Shown one piece after another: positions 15,424 through 23,178 of a stretch of DNA of 59,657 bases (position 1 is the stretch's first letter; the number at the start of each line of letters is the position of its first letter). Below the pieces are notes generated by a model, which worked only from the letters and a program-made list of their open reading frames with translations, had not been told where the DNA came from and did not search any database. The stretch lies in contig NZ_FOYM01000023.1 of assembly GCF_900115975.1 (NCBI RefSeq), forward strand, positions 1,056 through 60,712. The letters run 5' to 3'. The position numbers and the translations under genes are program-made. The DNA comes from Desulfoscipio geothermicus DSM 3669 (lineage in GTDB: Bacteria; Bacillota; Desulfotomaculia; Desulfotomaculales; Desulfallaceae).

Positions 15424-16230
15424 CTAAGCCAGCCGGTCCGTCAGTTTCAATCGCAGCAATCTTTTCTCCCGGTCAAACCTGGTTACAACGCCGCGCACCC
15501 GGTCCCCGGGGCTGATCCTGTCCAAAAGCGAAAAGTTGGCCAAGGCAACCACACCATCCTTAAACTCCACAAAAGCCTTGTCACCGTAAACCCTCACCAC
15601 CGTACCGGATATCCTGTCCCGGCGCTTAAGATCAACACTATCCCAGGGATCCGGCAGCAGCTCCGTACGGGACACCACAATTTTATCCTGCTCCGGGTCA
15701 ACTTCCATTACCTTAACCCGCAGCTGTTGCCCAAGACTAAAAACTTTACGCAGCGACTGGAGCTTTTGAGAAAACGTGGCCATCCGGCGGGGCATTTCAC
15801 CTATCACGCCGCCGCCCACGTCCAGGTAAACGGTATTACGCCCCACTCCCCGCACAACAGCATCCACAACCTGTCCCGGCCCGAGCCTTTCCATAACCGA
15901 CTTGCGCATCTCAGCCAGCGCATCTTTTCGTGATAATGCCACCACGCCCGACTCTTCGTCAATTCCCCTTACTTTGACAAAAATTTGCGTACCGGTGAAC
16001 TGGTCCATCTGCCCGGGGTATTCCAGCCCCGACTCCGAAAAAGGAACCAGCCCTCTGACACCGTCCAGTTCCAGTACCCAGCAATCTTCACCGTTAGCTT
16101 TTGTAACTCTGTCCACTTTAGCTTCAATAAGCAGATTACGCTCCCAGGCTGTATACAAAACATCAAGCCCACTAGCTTCGGCAGTAGTTTTGAAACCTTC
16201 AGGCCGCGTAAAAGTTTTGGAAACCTGCAT
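15424..16230 (-). CDS. Protein with three S1 RNA-binding domains
   Basis: 268 residues from the ATG at 16230 (GGGAGG 7 nt upstream; the in-frame ATG at 16245 lies within that site). Three S1-like OB folds: about 30-100 (D-G-V-R-G-L-V-P-F-S-E-S), 115-185 (V-Y-L-D-V-G-G-G-V-I-G-E-M-P), 205-268 (K-A-F-V-E-F-K-D-G-V-V-A-L-A-N-F). S1 proteins of this kind recur in conjugative operons of Desulfotomaculum-like bacteria; the role there is not established. RNA binding is likely. Confidence 0.75.
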   Translation of the reverse strand: MQVSKTFTRPEGFKTTAEASGLDVLYTAWERNLLIEAKVDRVTKANGEDCWVLELDGVRGLVPFSESGLEYPGQMDQFTGTQIFVKVRGIDEESGVVALSRKDALAEMRKSVMERLGPGQVVDAVVRGVGRNTVYLDVGGGVIGEMPRRMATFSQKLQSLRKVFSLGQQLRVKVMEVDPEQDKIVVSRTELLPDPWDSVDLKRRDRISGTVVRVYGDKAFVEFKDGVVALANFSLLDRISPGDRVRGVVTRFDREKRLLRLKLTDRLA

Positions 16231-16276
16231 AATAAAACCTCCCATTATTCTAATTTAGAAAAACTGTCACTGAACA

Positions 16277-17395
16277 TCATTTTTTCAAGAACCTTAAAAA
16301 CGACCGTTTTTGTTCCACCACTTTGTCCGGCAGCACCTCCGAAAGCAGCTCTTGCAACGCCTCACCTGCTTCATCCGGTTTGAGCGGATCGGGGGTGTAT
16401 GGTAAATAACCAGCCTTTAAGCCGATTTCACTTGCCAGTTTCTTAAAACTTTTCTCCGAGGGCGCGGCAAAGACCAAACCAACATTACCCTGCTCCCCGC
16501 ACAGCGAAAGAACGGACAATAAATCATTCCACCGCCAGGGCGCAGCGGAGGCGACAACCACGGCCAGGCTTGACCTGGAGAAATCCGCTATTTTAGAATT
16601 GCTGAGCTCGCCGAGATCCACGACAATATACTTATACTTGCCGCGTATTTGCTGCAGTTTCTTGTAAAATGCCCGGTCTAATTCCGCATTGTCCACATCG
16701 GGGCCAATCGGAAAAATATGCAGGTTCCCCACCCTGTATGATCCTGGTATTTCCCCCTCACGCATATTTAAAGCCCTGACCAAATACACAAGACTTCTTC
16801 TACTGCTGAATTCCAGCAATGCCGCGGCATATTTACTCCTGGCTATGTGCGAGGCTATGGCCAGAGCCGTATGCGTGCAGCCAATCCCCGAAGCCGCGCC
16901 CGCGACGGATATGGTCACCGCGCCGATCGGATGGCGTTCGATGACCACCCGGTCACTCGTTCCGTTTTGTTCCCGGTCATGGGATACATGCCACCTGGCC
17001 GCCTGCGCAAAGGTAGCCGGCGGCGCCTGCAGGATCCGGCCGGTTAGTTGCGCCCAGTCCGAATCATCTTTGCCCGCCGCAATGTCATAGATACCCAGGC
17101 CGACTAGCTGAGCTACCGTATCGTCACCCGGTTCCCTGTCCGAAACAAGAAGCACGATCCGCACGCCGGGCCTGGCTATACGATACCCCTTTACAGCCCT
17201 AACCAGGTCATCACCCGGCCCGACATCCACGTCCAGCACCAAAGTATCAGCCGCAACCCGGGCCAGCGACTGAAACATGCTCTTAATACCGCCGCTGTCC
17301 ATTTTTTCAGCCTGGCAAAACACCAAATCGCCCAGCTCCCGCACGACGGCCAGCACCTGCTCCGCCCGCTGTGGGGCAACAACTACGGCGTACAT
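16277..17395 (-). CDS. CpaE/TadZ-like ATPase-fold protein, degenerate P loop
   Basis: 372 residues from the ATG at 17395 (GGTTGGTGA upstream). An N-terminal receiver-like domain (about 1-110) is followed by a MinD/ParA-type fold starting at V-A-G-A-A-S-G-I-G-C-T-H-T-A. That site keeps G-x-x-x-x-G-x-G but lacks the Lys-Thr/Ser of a true Walker A. Later K-Y-I-V-V-D-L-G-E-L and P-L-K-P-D-E-A match the family. CpaE/TadZ proteins localise secretion or pilus machines. Here it sits in the mating operon and may position the channel. ATP hydrolysis is doubtful. Confidence 0.65.
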   Translation of the reverse strand: MYAVVVAPQRAEQVLAVVRELGDLVFCQAEKMDSGGIKSMFQSLARVAADTLVLDVDVGPGDDLVRAVKGYRIARPGVRIVLLVSDREPGDDTVAQLVGLGIYDIAAGKDDSDWAQLTGRILQAPPATFAQAARWHVSHDREQNGTSDRVVIERHPIGAVTISVAGAASGIGCTHTALAIASHIARSKYAAALLEFSSRRSLVYLVRALNMREGEIPGSYRVGNLHIFPIGPDVDNAELDRAFYKKLQQIRGKYKYIVVDLGELSNSKIADFSRSSLAVVVASAAPWRWNDLLSVLSLCGEQGNVGLVFAAPSEKSFKKLASEIGLKAGYLPYTPDPLKPDEAGEALQELLSEVLPDKVVEQKRSFLRFLKK

Positions 17396-17436
17396 TATAA
17401 TCACCAACCTTTGACATGTATTCAACCTGTTTTTAA

Positions 17437-18168
17437 TCAAGCATCCGCAACGGAAAAAGCAAGCTCATCAATGGTAACATCTTCAGGCAAAGGTTTTATC
17501 TCCGTAAAGCGCACATACAGCGTCTCGTGCCCCCGTAATCCTTCGGGCAAAGGTCTGATGGCCAGCCGCCCGTAGCGATAATAATCAACCTCTGTCCAAG
17601 GACCTTTCGGTGAAGGCGATATCTGTGTCTTTATATAGCCGGTCAAATCGAAATCAACATGCGAGTAACTTTCAAAAGCCTCGTGGTAATTCAACCGGCT
17701 GCCCCGCACAGCCACTTCAATCCCGTCTATCGGCCTGCCCCGGTTTGATACCGCAAAAGTAATTCCCCCGGGTTTCAAATGGTAAATCTTTTCCTCTTCC
17801 GTGGACATGGTTCTCGAAAGTCCGTAATGTCCGGTCTTGATTACTTGAAAATCTTCCTCTTTGACAGGCGCACCGATATAAACGGTGCCCAGATCTCTGG
17901 TAGTTTTATCTTGTATGTCGCGTTTGATCTTTTCCATGACCTGCTCGTTCGGCCGAGAATTTAGAAAACGAAAAACATATACGCGCGTGGTGGTCTTCCA
18001 GTTAAAATAGTTATCGCTCAACTCCGGTTCTTGAACGTCGTTCAAGTCAACACCACTTTCAGTTGGTAAAATCCCGGGTTCCGGTTCCCGGAACCCTTTC
18101 CCCGCGAAAAAAGCCACAGCGGCAATTAAAATTGCCGCCGCGGTTAAAGCCAAAAATTTGCGACTCAT
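17437..18168 (-). CDS. Membrane-anchored extracytoplasmic protein, unknown
   Basis: 243 residues. An N-terminal signal anchor (F-L-A-L-T-A-A-A-I-L-I-A-A-V-A-F-F-A) is followed by a soluble, mostly beta domain with T-T-R-V-Y-V-F-R-F and Y-Y-R-Y-G-R-L-A-I-R-P-L. It lies between the CpaE-like gene and the M23 hydrolase; its start overlaps the hydrolase stop. The context suggests an accessory mating-channel or wall component. No family was recognised. Confidence 0.55.
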   Translation of the reverse strand: MSRKFLALTAAAILIAAVAFFAGKGFREPEPGILPTESGVDLNDVQEPELSDNYFNWKTTTRVYVFRFLNSRPNEQVMEKIKRDIQDKTTRDLGTVYIGAPVKEEDFQVIKTGHYGLSRTMSTEEEKIYHLKPGGITFAVSNRGRPIDGIEVAVRGSRLNYHEAFESYSHVDFDLTGYIKTQISPSPKGPWTEVDYYRYGRLAIRPLPEGLRGHETLYVRFTEIKPLPEDVTIDELAFSVADA

Positions 18169-18689
18169 TAATCAACACCCCCGTAATATTTAATGGGATT
18201 TCGCGGACGACCGGCCACACGGATTTCAAAGTGCAGGTGCGGGCCGGTGCTCTTGCCCGTGCTGCCGACATAACCGACAACATCGCCCGCGCTCACCCGC
18301 TGACCAGGAGTAACGGCAATACGGGACAGGTGGAAATACCTGGTTTCCGCAACTCCATGGCTTATAACCACCGCTTTGCCCGCATTGCCCATCCACCCGG
18401 TTGCCTTTACCACCCCTGTTCCGGCGGCCAGCACCGGTGTGCCGGTCGGGGCGGCCACATCAATCCCTTCGTGAAAACCATAGCCGCCATTTACAGGGTC
18501 GATCCTTTCGCCAAACTCCGAAGTAACGTTGAATACGCCCGGCACGGGCCACAGCCAGGGTCCGGACTCATCCGGCCTCCAACCGGGAGGCACGTCCGCG
18601 CCTGCGTTTATAATAAAGCTCAGGTCGGTAATTAAATATTTCCGGACCTCCTCCAGGTCCACATCCAAGTCATCACAAACTTCCGTCAA
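18168..18689 (-). CDS. M23 (LytM) peptidoglycan endopeptidase, C-terminal part
   Basis: 173 codons from a TTG without a ribosome site. The LytM domain carries H-E-G-I-D-V-A-A (zinc His and Asp) and H-L-H-F-E (catalytic and zinc His), with G-N-A-G-K-A-V-V-I-S-H-G between. Such enzymes cut peptide cross-links so that mating channels can cross the wall. The frame is continuous with 18756-19142 apart from two UGA codons at 18758 and 18722, and the lack of a ribosome site here argues that both parts were, or are, one protein of about 324 residues. Confidence 0.78.
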   Translation of the reverse strand: MTEVCDDLDVDLEEVRKYLITDLSFIINAGADVPPGWRPDESGPWLWPVPGVFNVTSEFGERIDPVNGGYGFHEGIDVAAPTGTPVLAAGTGVVKATGWMGNAGKAVVISHGVAETRYFHLSRIAVTPGQRVSAGDVVGYVGSTGKSTGPHLHFEIRVAGRPRNPIKYYGGVD

Positions 18690-18755
18690 GGTTTTCAGCC
18701 TGAAAACCGGGTAAGTGGTTCAGGTTCTATTCTCCCCACTACCCACACAGTGGGT

Positions 18756-19142
18756 TCACGTGCCATCCTGCTCAATAAAGCTTTCAGCCAAAGATTCAGC
18801 CCTGCTTTTGGTAACTTTCTTAAAATTTTGCTTGAGACGCACAGCGTCTATGGCAATCATCTGCTGCCAGTCAATCAAGTCCACCCCGTCGTCGCAAGGC
18901 GATTTCGTGCTTGCCGTCACCTCTTTTGCCGCGTCAACATACAGCTTAACCCGTGCGGGCGGAGCTACGGGCACATGCTCATAAACCACAATCGGGCCGG
19001 CAAAAATCAGGGCAAGAAGCGTCAGGGGCAGCAGCATTGCCAGCAAGATAAATTTAACGACCTGTTCCGGCTCCGGCACAACTCCCGAAATAAAAGCCCT
19101 GGCCAGAGCCTTTGCAATATAACCTGCCGCCGGCGGGGCCAT
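18756..19142 (-). CDS. N-terminal part of the conjugative M23 hydrolase
   Basis: 128 codons. Residues 29-50 are a membrane anchor (F-I-L-L-A-M-L-L-P-L-T-L-L-A-L-I-F-A-G). After it, D-G-V-D-L-I-D-W-Q-Q-M-I-A-I-D-A-V-R matches the stalk seen in Firmicutes mating-channel hydrolases. It ends in UGA at 18756-18758, directly followed by a 6-bp hairpin, with the same frame continuing into the M23 domain. The start overlaps the VirB4 stop (TAATG). It is either the first half of a broken gene or the first part of a read-through product. Confidence 0.65.
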   Translation of the reverse strand: MAPPAAGYIAKALARAFISGVVPEPEQVVKFILLAMLLPLTLLALIFAGPIVVYEHVPVAPPARVKLYVDAAKEVTASTKSPCDDGVDLIDWQQMIAIDAVRLKQNFKKVTKSRAESLAESFIEQDGT

Positions 19143-20944
19143 TATTCGCCACCACCCGTCAGCAGGGGCAGTTCATAGGGGGCGGCTTCAATTCTGGCCC
19201 GGATGCGCTGCGCGCCGGCAACCAAAAGCCCCTCGCCGCGCCTGGCGCTGAAGAGCAACTCTTGCTCCGCTTCGGACAAGTTCATCAACCGGGACAATAC
19301 TTCAAGGTCCTTCTCACCCTGGGCAAGCAATAGCTTGTAGCAAGGGTTGTCCAAAAGCGCCTGCCCGTGCATGGCCACGGCCGGGTCCAAAAAATCCACG
19401 ACATTCTGGCTGATTACAAACAGACCGCCCATGTACTTGCGGATGCGCTTTGAAGTATCTCTTAGAAAAGCAAGGGCCTGGGGCGTCTGGGGGTCCACCA
19501 GCAGCCACGCCTCGTCCACCACCAGGATTGTTTTTTCCTGCCGGTCCCGCTCTATCTGGTGCCAGGCGTAGGAAAGCACATTAAAATACTGCGCCCGCCG
19601 CACTGCTTCATCGGCGTTCTGCAACTCGTGCACATCCAGGACAATCAGATCCGAATCCGCTTTGGCCGTAGTGGGTCCGGCCCACAGGGAAGAGTCAGCG
19701 CCTTTTGCCGCCCGGCGCAACAACACGGCGAGCCGCTCCCAGTTGCCGGGACTGGTTTCGGCTTTGGCCGCGATATAATCATACAATTCCCTGGTCGTGG
19801 GCCACCTGTCTTCGGAAACGGAAGCCGGATCAGTATCCCAACTGATACCGGCCTCTTGGTAAATATCCACCAGGGCGTCTTCCAGCGACGCTTTTTCCAC
19901 ATCCGAAAGGTCCCGCAGGTATAGCGAAAAAAATGTGCGAAGCGTTTTCAAATGCAGCGCCAGAGGACCTTGCACAGCTTCCGATTTTTCAACCTCTTCT
20001 TCATCTTCTTCATCGCCCACCGGCACGGCCCGCACCTGCAGAGGGTTAATACGTCCCTGGCCGCCGGCGCAATTGATCCAGGCCCCGCCCAGCTGCTTAC
20101 ACATCTGTCTGTACTCTCGCTCGGGATCGATAATAATCACCCGCGCCCCCTGGGCCAGTTCCCTGAGCAGTATTATTTTTACCGCGAAGGTTTTCCCCGC
20201 CCCGGGCTTCGCCAATACCGTCCAGTTGGAATTAGTCCTATCGCCCACTCTTTTCCATATATCCACCAGGATCAGCCCGCCGTCCCGGTCCCGGCCAAGG
20301 ACAGTGCCGCTGCCGTCATTAATGCCGCCGGCCGTAAAAGGAAACGAAGCCGCCACCGTCTCTGAAGGCATATTCCTCTTTCCGGCATCCGATATTTCAG
20401 TGGGCAACATAGCCCAAGGGCCAGCCGCTTTAAGACCGTCTTCCTGCCTGAAGACAGCCGCCCGGCCCCGCATGCCCGCCGCCGCCAGCGCCGCCTCCAC
20501 AGCCCGCGATCTCCTGTCCAGCGTCTCCCGGTCGGGAGCCAGCACAAGCAAAACCGTGGTCAAATTAAATACCTGCTGCTGCTCCTGGTCGATTTTCCTT
20601 AAGAGCTCCCGGGCATCTTTCAACCCCTGCTCGGCGCGCTGCATGACAAGAGCGTTGCCGCCCTGTTCCAGCCTTGCGGTCAATTCGCCAATGGACTTGT
20701 TGATGCTTTTGGTTAATTCAGTAGGATCGGTTGGTGTAACGTGTATGGAACAGACCACCCCGGGCATGCCGGATACACGGGACAGCCAGGCGGAATTAAC
20801 CCGGGGCGGATAACCGGTGATTACCATAACCCGCCCCAGCTTGTCACCGAAAACAATATCGCGCGCGTTAAACTCCAGCGCCTGCGGGGCCAGGCTGTCC
20901 AATAGTCCCGACGCCTTCACTGATGTATTATCTTTTTTGGCCAT
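19142..20944 (-). CDS. virB4: VirB4/TraE-type conjugation ATPase (motor part)
   Basis: 600 residues. Walker A A-K-P-G-A-G-K-T (245-252), Walker B I-L-V-V-D-E-A-W (473-480), plus the family's R-K-Y-M-G-G-L-F-V-I-S-Q-N segment. ATG with AGGAGG 8 nt before. VirB4 powers assembly and transport of the mating channel at the inner face of the membrane. It begins 11 bp after a separate gene carrying the N-terminal domain (20956-21606). In many relatives both are in one protein of about 800 residues, so this element has a split VirB4. Confidence 0.9.
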   Translation of the reverse strand: MAKKDNTSVKASGLLDSLAPQALEFNARDIVFGDKLGRVMVITGYPPRVNSAWLSRVSGMPGVVCSIHVTPTDPTELTKSINKSIGELTARLEQGGNALVMQRAEQGLKDARELLRKIDQEQQQVFNLTTVLLVLAPDRETLDRRSRAVEAALAAAGMRGRAAVFRQEDGLKAAGPWAMLPTEISDAGKRNMPSETVAASFPFTAGGINDGSGTVLGRDRDGGLILVDIWKRVGDRTNSNWTVLAKPGAGKTFAVKIILLRELAQGARVIIIDPEREYRQMCKQLGGAWINCAGGQGRINPLQVRAVPVGDEEDEEEVEKSEAVQGPLALHLKTLRTFFSLYLRDLSDVEKASLEDALVDIYQEAGISWDTDPASVSEDRWPTTRELYDYIAAKAETSPGNWERLAVLLRRAAKGADSSLWAGPTTAKADSDLIVLDVHELQNADEAVRRAQYFNVLSYAWHQIERDRQEKTILVVDEAWLLVDPQTPQALAFLRDTSKRIRKYMGGLFVISQNVVDFLDPAVAMHGQALLDNPCYKLLLAQGEKDLEVLSRLMNLSEAEQELLFSARRGEGLLVAGAQRIRARIEAAPYELPLLTGGGE

Positions 20945-20955
20945 TATGACACCTC

Positions 20956-21606
20956 CTACGAATCTACTTGAGTTGAAATATGCGAAATAGGGGCCGGCGG
21001 ACGCTCAAAGGCCGCCTGCACCGGCTGAGTGAAACAGAACAACAGGTCGATGATTTCCTGGTCATTGCAGACATCCACATCAAGGCCCGCGCCCTCCAAC
21101 ATCTCTTTTAATTCAAAAGCCCACTGGATCGCTTCCTCGCGGGCCTGACTTCCCTTCTTGTGGGGCAAAAGAATATAGTACCGGCGCTCCAGGGCCTCGC
21201 CGCCGGCGACCATGCCGGAGACGTACCGCAAGTAGTTCTGCAGCAACCGCCTCCTGCCCGGTTTGCCGGTCAAATCCCGGGAAAGGTTCTCAAGATGACG
21301 CAAGTACGCGTCCAGATCCACCGGGCGGCCCAAGCAAAGTATTTGCAATGATTCCCTCTGCCCGTTGAACGCCTCGTGCACGGCGCTTATTACACGCCTT
21401 TTTTCGTTTTTAGATTTGAGGGCAAAATTATAGGGCCGCACCCGTAACACGGAAACCAAACTGCCGTCCCGCCGGTAAACCACCCCATCAGCGACATCTT
21501 TAAAAGGCAGCCATTGCTGCACTGAAGCCTTGGAATCCTGTTTGGCTTCAGCCGCATCTATCCCGCGGGCCGTCTTTTTATTGCCCCTGATTTTTTTAAT
21601 AATCAT
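20956..21606 (-). CDS. N-terminal domain protein of VirB4/TraE type
   Basis: 216 residues from the ATG at 21606. A basic N-terminus is followed by D-V-A-D-G-V-V-Y-R-R-D-G-S-L-V-S-V-L-R-V, the pattern that opens VirB4/TraE proteins, then an alpha/beta domain (Y-Y-I-L-L-P-H-K) ending D-L-L-F-C-F-T-Q-P. No nucleotide-binding site. It sits exactly where the N-terminal half of VirB4 would be encoded, between the PrgI gene and the motor part. Confidence 0.75.
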   Translation of the reverse strand: MIIKKIRGNKKTARGIDAAEAKQDSKASVQQWLPFKDVADGVVYRRDGSLVSVLRVRPYNFALKSKNEKRRVISAVHEAFNGQRESLQILCLGRPVDLDAYLRHLENLSRDLTGKPGRRRLLQNYLRYVSGMVAGGEALERRYYILLPHKKGSQAREEAIQWAFELKEMLEGAGLDVDVCNDQEIIDLLFCFTQPVQAAFERPPAPISHISTQVDS

Positions 21607-21926
21607 CAACTACCCCTCCTGTATAAGTACCGCCGCCGGGAACCGGCCCAGCGGCGTTTCCTGCGAATCAAATCATAAAAGCTCAGCCCGTCCGGACCGG
21701 GCCTGGTTACGGCAAAAACGAAAGCCGGCGGGATGACCAGCGTCACAAAACGCACGCCCGCAGCGGTAAATAAACTGACAATACCGAACAGCACCGCCCC
21801 CACAACTGCGCCGGCCAGCACCGCGCCCAGCTCAAACCAGCCGAAGCCCGGGAAAATTTCATATCTTGTCACCACGTTGCGCGGTATCAAATACATATCA
21901 GTATTTGTATCGTTAGCCGAACCCAT
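21606..21926 (-). CDS. prgI: PrgI-family (VirB3-like) membrane protein
   Basis: 106 residues. Two adjacent membrane helices (about 33-52 and 54-75) after the family's N-terminal Y-L-I-P-R-N-V-V, and a basic C-terminus rich in Arg. PrgI/VirB3-like proteins pair with VirB4 in Gram-positive mating channels, and it lies directly upstream of the VirB4 genes with a stop/start overlap. Confidence 0.82.
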   Translation of the reverse strand: MGSANDTNTDMYLIPRNVVTRYEIFPGFGWFELGAVLAGAVVGAVLFGIVSLFTAAGVRFVTLVIPPAFVFAVTRPGPDGLSFYDLIRRKRRWAGSRRRYLYRRGS

Positions 21927-21927
21927 A

Positions 21928-22767
21928 TCAAGCCCCCCTCGTCAGCATTTTCCGCACCAGAATCATCTTGGCCGCACCCCCGGCCGCGCTGCCGATGCCG
22001 GTATGGTGGGCGAACTGCCGCAAAAAACTCGGCGCTTTGAAAGTCACCCAAAGCCAGGCGATGGCAAAGTATGGTCCGAAATCGCTGGCCATGTTTACTC
22101 CCTGGGCCAGAAAGCCCTTGATAAGCAACACCTGAAGGGCCTGAGTCATGCTTAGAACGACCAGTTCCCGCCACCAGGTGGCAAACACGCCCTCGTCGTT
22201 CTTGAGCAACCCGATGGCCATCACCGGCCCCACGACCGCCAGCGCGCCCAGTTCCACCCCGCGAATGGCGGCCTGGACCAGAATAAGAAACCACAAAACC
22301 AAAACTATCAAAACCATGATAACCAGGGTTACCGGCATATCCAAGGCCGAACCCAGACTTACGCCCTCAAAACCTCGTTCAATCTCATACGAGGAAATAG
22401 TTCCAATCGCCCCGGCCAGGCTGTTACCCAATTTATATACAAACTCCGCCAGCCACGGCATCCCGGCAATGGCCGCAGCCCCCAAAGCCGCCCTGGTCAA
22501 TAGCCTGCCGATGTCCGCGCCCGGTTCCCCGTGCTGGTACAAGATATACGAGCGCAGGCATTCCACCGTCACCGCCACAGCCAACAGGCTGCCGGCAGCC
22601 GCCTGGGATATACCGATGGCGTTTCGGACCAGGGGGTTATCCAGCACGTCCATAGCTACTTTCATTAAATTCGTAACCTCCAGCATGGCCATATTGATCA
22701 TTGAGTCGGCTATGCCGGCAAAAAAATTGACAATGGCTCCCGTAATGAGGTTGTATATTACCTCCAC
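21928..22767 (-). CDS. TrbL/VirB6-like polytopic channel protein
   Basis: 279 residues with about six membrane helices, including V-T-L-V-I-M-V-L-I-V-L-V-L-W-F-L-I-L, and the conserved-looking R-G-V-E-L-G-A-L-A-V-V-G-P-V-M-A near 170. The extracytoplasmic loop is short. It lies between the pilin-like gene and PrgI, the position typical for the VirB6-type channel subunit. Confidence 0.82.
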   Translation of the reverse strand: MEVIYNLITGAIVNFFAGIADSMINMAMLEVTNLMKVAMDVLDNPLVRNAIGISQAAAGSLLAVAVTVECLRSYILYQHGEPGADIGRLLTRAALGAAAIAGMPWLAEFVYKLGNSLAGAIGTISSYEIERGFEGVSLGSALDMPVTLVIMVLIVLVLWFLILVQAAIRGVELGALAVVGPVMAIGLLKNDEGVFATWWRELVVLSMTQALQVLLIKGFLAQGVNMASDFGPYFAIAWLWVTFKAPSFLRQFAHHTGIGSAAGGAAKMILVRKMLTRGA

Positions 22768-22818
22768 TCTTTAACCTCCCTTCAATGGGCCGGGTAATCG
22801 CCCCGGCCCTTTTGGGCT

Positions 22819-23151
22819 TTAAAAATACGATAAAAACGCCTTAACGATCAAAGTTGCGCTGACACCTATCGCACCGCCGACCAGAGCGTTTTTAATCCCC
22901 TTGTTGTGTACGGATACGCTATGCGGCTCATCTTCCTGGCTGAGGTTTTTCATTAACGCGTGGTAACCTATTTTGGCCCCGGCGGCGACCGGAATCAGCC
23001 CCAAAATCCAGCTGGAAACATCATTAAGTAAATTTTTAAAGCCGGTTACAAACTCAGGCTCCCCGGCTGCGGCAGCCGGGGAAACAAATAAGAGGAAGGC
23101 TATAATTGTTACCGGACTCAGAGTTAAAAACTTTTTACCAACTCTTCTCAT
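22819..23151 (-). CDS. VirB2/pilin-like small membrane protein
   Basis: 110 residues. A signal peptide (I-I-A-F-L-L-F-V-S-P-A-A-A-A) is followed by two hydrophobic helices (S-S-W-I-L-G-L-I-P-V-A-A-G-A near 47 and A-L-V-G-G-A-I-G-V-S-A near 90). Its size, signal and two helices match VirB2/TrbC-type subunits, and it sits between the coupling protein and the VirB6-like gene. The short polar loop suggests a compact pore or pilus subunit. Confidence 0.68.
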   Translation of the reverse strand: MRRVGKKFLTLSPVTIIAFLLFVSPAAAAGEPEFVTGFKNLLNDVSSWILGLIPVAAGAKIGYHALMKNLSQEDEPHSVSVHNKGIKNALVGGAIGVSATLIVKAFLSYF

Positions 23152-23178
23152 GCTTTCTTGTCCTCCTTAATCAACTAA

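Noticed and set aside
19935-20813. 292-codon plus-strand frame opposite virB4
   Set aside because: Shadow of the GC-rich VirB4 coding strand; Ser/Pro/Ala-rich with no domain and no ribosome site.
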